A DNA stretch of 10,822 nt from Leptospiraceae bacterium (GTDB lineage Bacteria; Spirochaetota; Leptospiria; Turneriellales; Turneriellaceae): positions 1 to 10,822 of the forward strand of contig JAEUSA010000009.1 in assembly GCA_016788945.1 (NCBI GenBank), in the 5' to 3' direction. The first letter of the stretch is position 1. Each line of letters opens with the position of its first letter. A program made the position numbers and the translations under genes. Of this stretch, positions 1 through 5,581 are shown piece after piece. The notes under the pieces were generated by a model. The model made no database searches. It saw only the letters and a program-made list of their open reading frames with translations, and was not told where the DNA came from.

Positions 1-81
1 CCTCCCCAAGACGGCACCGGACCGAAGTTAAGGTAATGCGTTTTTTACTTCACGCCGGATGCCGCATTGACAATACGAATT
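1..81 (+). other. leader upstream of nuoA / possible tail of an upstream gene
   Basis: No complete gene fits here. Two forward frames are open from the window edge and stop early, at TAA 29-31 and TAA 34-36, so the first 30 or so bases may be the tail of an upstream + strand gene. The rest, to 81, is a short leader before nuoA. I see no convincing terminator, and no strong ribosome binding site in front of the ATG at 82. A GGA at 57-59 would suit the alternative TTG start at 67. Confidence 0.3.
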
Positions 82-483
82 ATGGAAAACACCGCAGTGC
101 CCGCCTCAATCTGGCCGGCGCTGATTCAACTAATGTTCGGCGCAGGTTTCGCCGGCGTCATTCTGTTACTCGCGCACAAGATTCGCCCACGCACCTCGAA
201 GCCCGCCGAGGCACATCCCGACACTTTTGAATGCGGTATTCCGTATGCAGACGATGCACGTGGCCTGTTCAACGTCAAGTTTTACCTGATCGCCATGGTA
301 TTCATCGTGTTCGACGTTGAAGCCATTTTCCTTATGCCCTGGGCGGTATCATTCCGCTCCTTTAAGGACGCCGGCTTCGGCTTACTGATGCTTGGCGAGC
401 TCATCGTGTTTTTAGTGGTATTGTTTATCGGCTATTATTACATTTTACGTAAAGGTGCCCTGAACTGGGAGGATCCCAATTGA
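82..483 (+). CDS. nuoA: NADH-quinone oxidoreductase subunit A
   Basis: Membrane subunit of respiratory complex I (NDH-1), which transfers electrons from NADH to quinone and pumps protons across the inner membrane. The 133-residue product has three hydrophobic segments (about residues 10-32, 65-88 and 100-122), the usual NuoA topology. The family signature TFECG (Cys51) lies in the loop after the first helix, and the acidic FDVEAIF motif (Asp78, Glu80) lies in the second helix; both are typical of NuoA/ND3. Length is normal for the family. I chose the ATG at 82, which gives the short N-terminus usual for NuoA. An in-frame TTG at 67, with a GGA seven bases upstream, would add five residues and cannot be excluded. 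The stop codon overlaps the nuoB start, so the two are translationally coupled. Confidence 0.95.
   Translation: MENTAVPASIWPALIQLMFGAGFAGVILLLAHKIRPRTSKPAEAHPDTFECGIPYADDARGLFNVKFYLIAMVFIVFDVEAIFLMPWAVSFRSFKDAGFGLLMLGELIVFLVVLFIGYYYILRKGALNWEDPN
467..473 (+). promoter_or_regulatory. strong Shine-Dalgarno for nuoB
   Basis: GGGAGGA lies inside the end of nuoA, six bases before the TTG at 480. It is one of only two strong ribosome binding sites seen in the window and decides the non-ATG start of nuoB. Confidence 0.8.
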
Positions 484-1097
484 TCGCAGAAAAAATTCCT
501 AATCGCTTCACAAATCCCGCGGCAGGTGAAAATCCCGCCGGGGCGGTAGCAGGTGGGTCGGTACAAAAGGGGCAATTCGACCAGAGCTTTATTGTCGGTG
601 CGGTGGATGACTTTGTATCCTGGGGCCAGTCATATTCGCTGTGGCCATTTCCGTTCGCTACAGCATGCTGCGGTATCGAATACATGGCGGTCAGCGCTTC
701 GGACTACGACATCGCGCGCTTTGGCGCAGAACGACCTTCATTCTCGCCGCGTCAGGCCGACATGATTCTCGTGTTGGGCACAATCACGTACAAGATGGCG
801 CCGGTCTTGCGCAATATCTATGAGCAGTTGGCAGACCCGCGCTACGTGGTTTCTGTCGGCGCCTGTGCATCATCGGGAGGCATGTTCCACACCTATGCGG
901 TGTTGCAGGGGATTGATCGCATTCTGCCGGTAGATGTGTATGTGCCAGGTTGCCCACCCCGGCCCGAGGCAATTCTCGAAGCCATTATGCAATTGCAGAA
1001 GAAACTGCGCTCGCAAAGCATTGAAGAACGCCGCGCAGAAATTCGCGAAAAATTGGCGTTAATCGAGGAAAAGAATCGTCCAATAACTGTAGAATAG
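480..1097 (+). CDS. nuoB: NADH-quinone oxidoreductase subunit B
   Basis: Peripheral-arm subunit of complex I that holds iron-sulfur cluster N2, the last electron carrier before quinone. The 205-residue protein carries the four N2 ligands: the tandem Cys63-Cys64 in [10 protein letters not shown], Cys129 in GACASSGG and Cys158 in PGCPPRP. To my knowledge these are the same positions as in E. coli NuoB. A basic/acidic helix forms the C-terminus after about residue 165. The start is a TTG that overlaps the nuoA stop (TTGA). It is well supported by a strong ribosome binding site, GGGAGGA at 467-473, six bases upstream. In most complex I operons nuoC follows; here a cupin gene begins 18 bases downstream instead, so the rest of the complex must be encoded elsewhere. 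Confidence 0.97.
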   Translation: MIAEKIPNRFTNPAAGENPAGAVAGGSVQKGQFDQSFIVGAVDDFVSWGQSYSLWPFPFATACCGIEYMAVSASDYDIARFGAERPSFSPRQADMILVLGTITYKMAPVLRNIYEQLADPRYVVSVGACASSGGMFHTYAVLQGIDRILPVDVYVPGCPPRPEAILEAIMQLQKKLRSQSIEERRAEIREKLALIEEKNRPITVE

Positions 1098-1115
1098 GGG
1101 TTTAATCTAACAGGT

Positions 1116-1469
1116 ATGGCAGCGCAATACTACGACATACAAGACTCCCGGCGCATCTTCGGCAGCGAAGTGGAGCTCATGAAGTTCCTGAAATCACTGC
1201 TGATCAAAGACTACAAAATTTACGAAATGCAGAATGAGCAGGGTACGCTGGTGCCCTACCATGCACACGCATTCAGTGAAACCATTCTTGTGTTAGAGGG
1301 TGTAATCCGCCTGATAATCGAAGAAGACATTGTTGACGTTTACCCCGGACAGCTCGTCACCATACAACCATTCGCGATTCACCTTGCCGCCTTCCCGAAC
1401 GAGGGGGGTGCGCGTTTTTACCTGCTCTATTCAGAGCGCGGCAAAAATAATCTGTTCACAGAAAAATAG
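1116..1469 (+). CDS. small single-domain cupin protein
   Basis: A 117-residue cytoplasmic protein with one cupin beta-barrel. Cupin motif 1 is complete: HxH (His49, His51), Glu55 and a glycine six residues later (Gly62). Motif 2 follows as PGQ (Gly78), Pro85 and His89. The three histidines and Glu55 are the usual metal-binding set, so a bound divalent metal is likely. Small cupins of this kind may be dioxygenases, isomerases or ligand-binding proteins, and nothing here fixes the substrate. The gene starts 18 bases after nuoB on the same strand and may share its transcript, but I know of no link between cupins and complex I. No good ribosome binding site precedes the ATG at 1116. An internal ATG at 1179 (TGGAG at 1171-1175) would remove the first 21 residues and still keep the barrel. 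Confidence 0.85.
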   Translation: MAAQYYDIQDSRRIFGSEVELMKFLKSLLIKDYKIYEMQNEQGTLVPYHAHAFSETILVLEGVIRLIIEEDIVDVYPGQLVTIQPFAIHLAAFPNEGGARFYLLYSERGKNNLFTEK

Positions 1470-1540
1470 AAATTTCACAACGACGCTGCGCAGGTCTCAA
1501 AAGGTTTATTAGATCGGGAAAATGCCGGCCAATTTCCGTT
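1470..1540. other. gene-free start of the convergent gap
   Basis: This stretch lies between the cupin stop and the nested repeat. It holds one imperfect hairpin at 1517-1537 (GGAAA pairing with TTTCC around a GCCGGC core). No T-run follows on either strand, so it is not a standard intrinsic terminator. Otherwise I see nothing in it. Confidence 0.35.
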
Positions 1541-1694
1541 GGGTTTGTCTAAAAAGTCGCCCAGCAAGTGAAAACGCTGCATTTGCCTTTAGGCAAATGC
1601 ACGCAAAACGCTACGGTGTTTCCCGGAAACCCCTCCGCTGTTTTCACCTGCTGTCCGCGCCCGTTGCGCGGTTCGCAACTATTTAGACAACCCC
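1541..1694. repeat. nested inverted-repeat element between convergent genes
   Basis: The outer arms are 1541-1560 and 1675-1694, which match in inverted orientation at 17 of 20 positions. A second pair of arms is 1562-1575 and 1640-1653 (13 of 14). Between the inner arms sit a perfect 10-bp stem with a TTTA loop (1578-1587/1592-1601) and a smaller stem (1615-1622/1626-1633, one mismatch, loop CCG). Between B' and A' is a further 6-bp stem (1663-1668/1674-1679). The right outer arm covers the last five codons and stop of the convergent TPR gene. The whole could fold as a branched RNA from either strand, or be a palindromic mobile element. None of the stems is followed by a T-run, so a role as an ordinary terminator is not obvious. 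Confidence 0.75.
1578..1601. repeat. perfect 10-bp hairpin with TTTA loop
   Basis: The arms are TGCATTTGCC and GGCAAATGCA, fully complementary, with a four-base loop. It is the most stable single stem of the nested element and is symmetric for both strands. It could act in transcript stability or as a weak bidirectional end for the convergent genes, but it lacks the following U-tract. Confidence 0.8.
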
Positions 1695-2602
1695 TCGATC
1701 ATCTTCATTTCTTTGTTCGTCGCACGAAAGGGTTTTTCAACGGCTTGTGGCGCCGCGGTACGCAAGTTGGCGAGCAACCGCTGCGCTTCTGAATCTTCAC
1801 CATTCTGCGCTATGATTTCTTCAAGGAGAACACGCGCATCATAAAACCGGCGCTCGGCCATACGCACTTCAATCAGCGGCCAGATATAACGCGTATTGCG
1901 ACCGAATATGTGGTAGAGTTCTTCAGCGCAGTCGGCTGTCAGTTTTGGGTTCTTCTGCAACGCCGCCAGACGGTATCGCAGCAGGTAGAACTGTTCGCGC
2001 TCGGGTTTATTGTTGCGCAGCGCGGTCGCGCAAGTAAATGCTTCACGCCATTGGCGGCGGCGTTCATGCCTTTCGCAGTCTTCGGGTTTGACATTGGCCG
2101 GCGCCGGCTCGAGCGATTCGAGCAGTTCTGTCGCCTTATCCCGTTTTTTGAGCCTGCCCAACAGCCGCGCGTGCAGAATATGCGTTTCGATATCAACGCG
2201 GTCGAGTGTGAGGTATTGATTAAAATATTGCAAGGCTTTGTTGTCGCTGCGGCGCGCGTAAAAGTAGCGCGCGAGAAAGGCGATCGCCTTCTTATCGCTG
2301 TATCCGTGCGTGATGGCGCGTTCATACATGTTCGCCGCTTCATCGTTGCGCCCTAACTGCACAAGACATTCTGCTGCGAGAATTTCTGCGTCAAGCTTCG
2401 GCGGATACGTGCGCGCATCGCGATCTTCATTCATCTGCAGCGACACGCGCAGCGATTCGAGTGCGTTTAAGAAACGCCGGCGCTCAAAATGTTCGCGTCC
2501 GCGTTCGAGAAAATCGATATCGGTTATGGCCTGGGCAGCGAGCGCCGCCGGCCAGATGACCAGTAGCAACAAATGTCGCGACAGCGACATTTGTTGCAGC
2601 AT
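1679..2602 (-). CDS. secreted TPR protein
   Basis: A 307-residue protein with an N-terminal signal peptide: a short polar start, a hydrophobic stretch at residues 9-22 and an Ala-rich end around LAAQA. Signal peptidase I cleavage near residue 24 or 25 is likely, giving a periplasmic protein. The mature part is almost all helical TPR-like units: about residues 31-58, 72-101, 105-134, 139-165, 205-235 and 253-283. TPR arrays bind other proteins; no catalytic domain is visible. The ATG overlaps the TGA of the upstream TPR-barrel gene (TGATG), so translation is probably coupled and the two products may act together at the outer membrane. A 14-bp hairpin begins two bases after the start codon. An ATG at codon 5 lies inside that stem and is less likely. 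The gene's 3' end forms one arm of the nested repeat at 1541-1694. Confidence 0.8.
   Translation of the reverse strand: MLQQMSLSRHLLLLVIWPAALAAQAITDIDFLERGREHFERRRFLNALESLRVSLQMNEDRDARTYPPKLDAEILAAECLVQLGRNDEAANMYERAITHGYSDKKAIAFLARYFYARRSDNKALQYFNQYLTLDRVDIETHILHARLLGRLKKRDKATELLESLEPAPANVKPEDCERHERRRQWREAFTCATALRNNKPEREQFYLLRYRLAALQKNPKLTADCAEELYHIFGRNTRYIWPLIEVRMAERRFYDARVLLEEIIAQNGEDSEAQRLLANLRTAAPQAVEKPFRATNKEMKMIEGLSK
2566..2597 (-). repeat. perfect 14-bp hairpin at the start of the secreted TPR gene
   Basis: The arms 2566-2579 and 2584-2597 are perfect inverted repeats of 14 bp, separated by a four-base loop. On the mRNA the stem starts two bases after the ATG at 2602-2600 and covers codons 2 to 13 of the signal peptide. 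It could limit new initiation so that the gene is read mainly by ribosomes finishing the upstream gene, or it could be a processing site. Confidence 0.85.
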
Positions 2603-4140
2603 CAGAACCTTACGCCGAAAGAGACCTGCAAGCCGATCGCATGGTTACGTTCAGAACCTGGCGTTGATTCAAAAAACAGGCGCTCGCGCAGTATATAGCG
2701 GTTCTTAAACATCTGTGCCGAGAACAGCGTGATGATGAACGAATTGTTCCGGTAAGAAGAGAACGCATTACCCGTGGTTGCTCCGGTTGTATTGAAACCA
2801 AAATAACCTTGCCCGTTGCCAAAGCTGGTGAGATTCGTATTGTTGGTGTTCTGAAAATACAGGCGTTCGGTAAGTAAAAAACCGTAGGTGAAACCGATCT
2901 TGTCGAATTCACGCTGCAAACGTCCGAATTCCATACCGAGAGAAAAATCGTATGTGCCGAAGTAATGACCCACCGCGTCGGTACCGGTGACGGGTTTGAA
3001 TTCTGAGATATAAATTTCGTCGATGTCGACTTTCACGATGATATCGGTAAAAGGTCCCTTGCTCACAGGTTGTTTCTCATCGACCACCGTGCCGATGCTC
3101 AGGCGCAGGTTACGACGGTATTCAAGGTCAATCTTGACCACGTCGAAACTCGTGCTCTTCGGCCCCGAGGTATCGTCGCGAAATAAATAGCGCGGATAGA
3201 TGCGCAGAATGAAATAATTCAGCTCGTCGCGGCCGCCCATAAAGAGACCAAACTTTGTGTCACTGATCGAAGTGTAGTCGGTATTCTGTACATACGTCGT
3301 TGTCGACGGGGGTACGGTGCTGTTCGTCAGGTTCAACTGGTTAAACAGAATTCCGCCGCCGAAAAAGAAGTACTTCAGATTGTACTGCATCTCGATACGT
3401 TCTTGCCCGGCAAAGAACGTCGGCTGCAGAATGCCATAATACGGCGTGTAACCGTTGAGGCGAAAGGTCAGTTCGCGCAGCGGATTAAAAATTGCATAGG
3501 CGCCTGCGGGTGTCTGGAACACGCCCGAGGGTTTATACATGTTGAACGCGGTCGATTGTTTGTCGATTGCGCCGATGATAGAAGCAAAGGCGCCGACCTC
3601 GGCGATGACGTCGGGGCGGGCTTCGCAATTCGGGTTGGTGGCCGGGTCACCGCTCAGGTCATTGCGCGCATCGTACATCTTTTGTTCTGCGAGTTTGGCG
3701 TATGCATCGGGCAACCATTTCTGTACCGACGCATTGCGCGCATCAAGCTTGAGAACGGTCTCGCCGGAAATTACGGCATCTTTATAGAGCCCCATGGCAT
3801 ACTGCATTTTGCCGAGGCTGGCCCATGAAATCGTCTGCCGCGGATTGCGCTGAACGGCCTTTTGGTAGTTATCGAGGGCCTTATTTTTGTCTCCCGCGAG
3901 CTCATAGGTATACGCGACGTTATGGTACGACCGTGCGGCGCGGGTGTCGTCGAGTGAAATCGCGCGCTGGAATTTATCCGCCGCATCGAGGTAACGGGCA
4001 TCGTTGGAAAGGTCGATACCCTCCCAGTTGAGCTTGTCTACCTCGGCAGCGAGGTCTTTACTACTGACCTTCTGCTGCTGAGCCGCGAGCGAACTGCACA
4101 ACGCAGCGCACACAAGACCTGCAAAATGGTGGATTTTCAT
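2602..4140 (-). CDS. TPR protein with C-terminal outer-membrane beta-barrel
   Basis: A 512-residue exported protein. Residues 1-20 form a signal peptide (cleavage likely near SLAAQ). Residues about 36-160 hold three to four TPR units, including a classic one at 71-100 (SYHNVAYTYELAGDKNKALD). Cys171 follows in a short linker. From about residue 220 to the end the sequence alternates polar and aromatic/hydrophobic residues in strands separated by Asn/Thr/Gly-rich loops, as in outer-membrane barrels, and it ends in VSFGVRF with a terminal Phe, the signal read by the BAM machinery. The predicted arrangement is a periplasmic TPR domain anchored by a barrel. The family is not recognised. No strong ribosome binding site precedes the ATG; an AGGGG lies about 16 bases upstream, which is too far. 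The gene overlaps the next TPR gene by one base. Confidence 0.8.
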   Translation of the reverse strand: MKIHHFAGLVCAALCSSLAAQQQKVSSKDLAAEVDKLNWEGIDLSNDARYLDAADKFQRAISLDDTRAARSYHNVAYTYELAGDKNKALDNYQKAVQRNPRQTISWASLGKMQYAMGLYKDAVISGETVLKLDARNASVQKWLPDAYAKLAEQKMYDARNDLSGDPATNPNCEARPDVIAEVGAFASIIGAIDKQSTAFNMYKPSGVFQTPAGAYAIFNPLRELTFRLNGYTPYYGILQPTFFAGQERIEMQYNLKYFFFGGGILFNQLNLTNSTVPPSTTTYVQNTDYTSISDTKFGLFMGGRDELNYFILRIYPRYLFRDDTSGPKSTSFDVVKIDLEYRRNLRLSIGTVVDEKQPVSKGPFTDIIVKVDIDEIYISEFKPVTGTDAVGHYFGTYDFSLGMEFGRLQREFDKIGFTYGFLLTERLYFQNTNNTNLTSFGNGQGYFGFNTTGATTGNAFSSYRNNSFIITLFSAQMFKNRYILRERLFFESTPGSERNHAIGLQVSFGVRF

Positions 4141-4179
4141 ATGTGATTAGACGCCCCTATCTGGGTGAGTATCGACGGT

Positions 4180-4542
4180 TCAGGCGCGGTTTTTGAGGTT
4201 TTTTGCGAGGGCGGTGAGTTTATCGGAGAGTTCTTGGACACTCTGGCGCGCCATCGGGTCGACCTGACTCAGGTGTTCCTGAATCGAGCGACTCAATTCG
4301 GTGGCCCGTGATTCATAGTCACGAATCGCCAGAACCGCTTTTTCGATGAGTTCGTCGACTTTCTGGTTGGTGTTTTCGGCCGTTTTGGATTCAGAGATTT
4401 TCCGGTTCAGCGCCTGAATATCGCGGTCGAGCACCGTCAAACCGTGGCGAACTTCTTCGGTCACCGAGATCAGAGTCTCGATTCCGGTTTTGAGGGCTTT
4501 TTTGAGGGTTTCTTCCATAGCGGTAAAAAACGTAATCTGCAT
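4180..4542 (-). CDS. small coiled-coil protein (phasin-like, function unknown)
   Basis: A 120-residue soluble protein that is charged and almost wholly helical, with heptad-like hydrophobic spacing over about residues 10-118. It has no Cys, no Trp, no signal peptide and no membrane segment. The start resembles small spirochaetal phasin-related proteins (METLKKALKTG-like), but the match is by eye only. It begins 23 bases after the STAS gene and ends 39 bases before the TPR-barrel gene, so it may share a transcript with both. The ATG at 4542 has a weak GAG upstream. An ATG at 4518 (MEETLKKAL) has no visible ribosome binding site but gives a more natural N-terminus. It could be a structural or granule-associated protein, or a partner of the STAS protein; function is not established. 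Confidence 0.65.
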   Translation of the reverse strand: MQITFFTAMEETLKKALKTGIETLISVTEEVRHGLTVLDRDIQALNRKISESKTAENTNQKVDELIEKAVLAIRDYESRATELSRSIQEHLSQVDPMARQSVQELSDKLTALAKNLKNRA

Positions 4543-4565
4543 TTCTCGTCTGTCTGCGCCCCCGG

Positions 4566-4928
4566 TTATGCGGCCAGCGCCGCGCGTGCCGCGTCGAGAT
4601 CGTCAACCACAGTAAAAACAGAGAGTAGCCGTGTAACCTCGAAAATGCTCCTGATTTGCGGGTTTAATCCGCATAATACGACTTTTGAACCCGGCCGCTT
4701 TTTCGCCAGGCTGACAAAGCTGACAAGCACACCAATGCCCGAAGAATCGACAAATGCCAGATCGGTCAGATCAAAAATGAACTTACCCACGCCGCTGTCG
4801 AATTTTTTCACGAGGTTCGTGCGCAAATCGGGCGCCGAAAACATGTTCAAATCGCCGGTCAGTGCGACGACCGCGGTTTCGCCTTCGTCGGTAATGCGGT
4901 AGGTGAGACTCTTGCTTTTATCGAGCAT
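4566..4928 (-). CDS. STAS-domain anti-sigma-factor antagonist
   Basis: A 120-residue single-domain protein of the SpoIIAA/RsbV type. In this family the unphosphorylated antagonist binds an anti-sigma factor or other switch kinase and frees its target; phosphorylation of one serine blocks this. The signature VDSSGIGVLVS is at residues 60-70. Ser62 aligns with the phosphorylated Ser58 of B. subtilis SpoIIAA. The N-terminal strand with LTGDLNMFSAPDL (23-35) and the C-terminal helix around IRSIFEVTRL (92-101) complete the STAS fold. No anti-sigma kinase, phosphatase or sigma factor is encoded in the window, so the partner must be elsewhere. The gene follows gmhA with a 34-base gap that contains a GGGGATATCCCC palindrome, and it precedes a coiled-coil gene by 23 bases. 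Confidence 0.92.
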   Translation of the reverse strand: MLDKSKSLTYRITDEGETAVVALTGDLNMFSAPDLRTNLVKKFDSGVGKFIFDLTDLAFVDSSGIGVLVSFVSLAKKRPGSKVVLCGLNPQIRSIFEVTRLLSVFTVVDDLDAARAALAA

Positions 4929-4933
4929 CCACC

Positions 4934-4945
4934 GGGGATATCCCC
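4934..4945. promoter_or_regulatory. 12-bp palindrome upstream of the STAS gene
   Basis: GGGGATATCCCC is a perfect palindrome five bases before the STAS start codon (bases 4929-4933 lie between). It sits where an operator or a translation-blocking stem could act. A TTGACT at 4961-4966 (minus strand), 18 bases from GATATC, could be a -35/-10 pair, but the -10 is poor. Confidence 0.35.
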
Positions 4946-4962
4946 CAAAACGACATAGTTAG

Positions 4963-5559
4963 TCAAGATGTAACTTTATACTGTTTTTCAAACAGTTCTT
5001 TTTCGACCGCTGCACACAGAATATGACCGATCAGAATGTGGCATTCTTGAATGCGCGGCGTTTCATCAGAAGGCACCGCAATGAGGTGGTCGACCATCTC
5101 GCGCATCTTGCCCCCGCTGCGGCCGGTAAGGCCGACGGTCTTGATACCTATTTTCTTCGCTGCTTCGAGCGATTTGAGAACATTCTTCGAATTGCCGGAT
5201 GTCGAAATGGCGATGTAGATGTCGCCGTTTTGGCCGTTGGCTTCAAGCTGGCGCGAGAACAGCAGCTCATAACCATAGTCGTTGCCTATCGCCGTCAGAG
5301 CCGAGGTATCGGTTGTAAGCGCGATCGAGGCAAGCGCGGGACGGTCAAAATAGAAACGGCTCACAAATTCGGCGGCGATGTGCTGTGCGTCGGCAGCGCT
5401 GCCCCCGTTACCGGCAATCAGGGTTTTTTTACCCGCTCGATAGGCGGCAATCAGGTCGGCCGCGACTCGGTCGAGAAGCTCAATATTCTTTTCATCAGCA
5501 AGAAATTTCTGTTTCACCTCGATCGAGTCTTTTACCTGATTGCGTATGTAGTCTTTCAT
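4963..5559 (-). CDS. gmhA: phosphoheptose isomerase (sedoheptulose 7-phosphate isomerase)
   Basis: SIS-fold enzyme that converts sedoheptulose 7-phosphate to D-glycero-manno-heptose 7-phosphate, the first step of the ADP-heptose pathway for the LPS core; cytoplasmic. The 198-residue protein starts MKDYIRNQ, like other GmhA proteins. It has the phosphate-binding AGNGGSAADAQH loop (49-60), the ISTSGNSKNV loop (118-127) and the zinc/catalytic residues His60, Glu64, Gln171 and His179, each one position before the E. coli residues His61, Glu65, Gln172 and His180. Length is normal. The frame is open further upstream to 5640, but that would overlap the RluA-family gene and add an unrelated Cys-rich tail, so the ATG at 5559 is chosen. 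The gap to the upstream gene is 22 bases, with no strong ribosome binding site. Presence of gmhA fits an LPS-bearing cell. A related SIS enzyme such as DiaA is less likely given the zinc ligands. Confidence 0.93.
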   Translation of the reverse strand: MKDYIRNQVKDSIEVKQKFLADEKNIELLDRVAADLIAAYRAGKKTLIAGNGGSAADAQHIAAEFVSRFYFDRPALASIALTTDTSALTAIGNDYGYELLFSRQLEANGQNGDIYIAISTSGNSKNVLKSLEAAKKIGIKTVGLTGRSGGKMREMVDHLIAVPSDETPRIQECHILIGHILCAAVEKELFEKQYKVTS

Positions 5560-5581
5560 CTTGTGCAATTTAGCAAATTTC

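Noticed and set aside
67..72. TTGACA resembling a -35 promoter element before nuoA
   Set aside because: No acceptable -10 lies about 17 bases downstream, and the position would place the transcription start inside nuoA.
1568..1792. GTG-started 74-codon frame on the + strand as a gene
   Set aside because: Its 3' two thirds run antisense to the TPR gene and it starts inside the repeat. It looks like a by-product of the palindrome.
4937..4966. TTGACT and GATATC as a promoter for the STAS gene (minus strand)
   Set aside because: The -10 matches only three consensus positions and the spacer is 18 bases. Too weak to list as a separate promoter.
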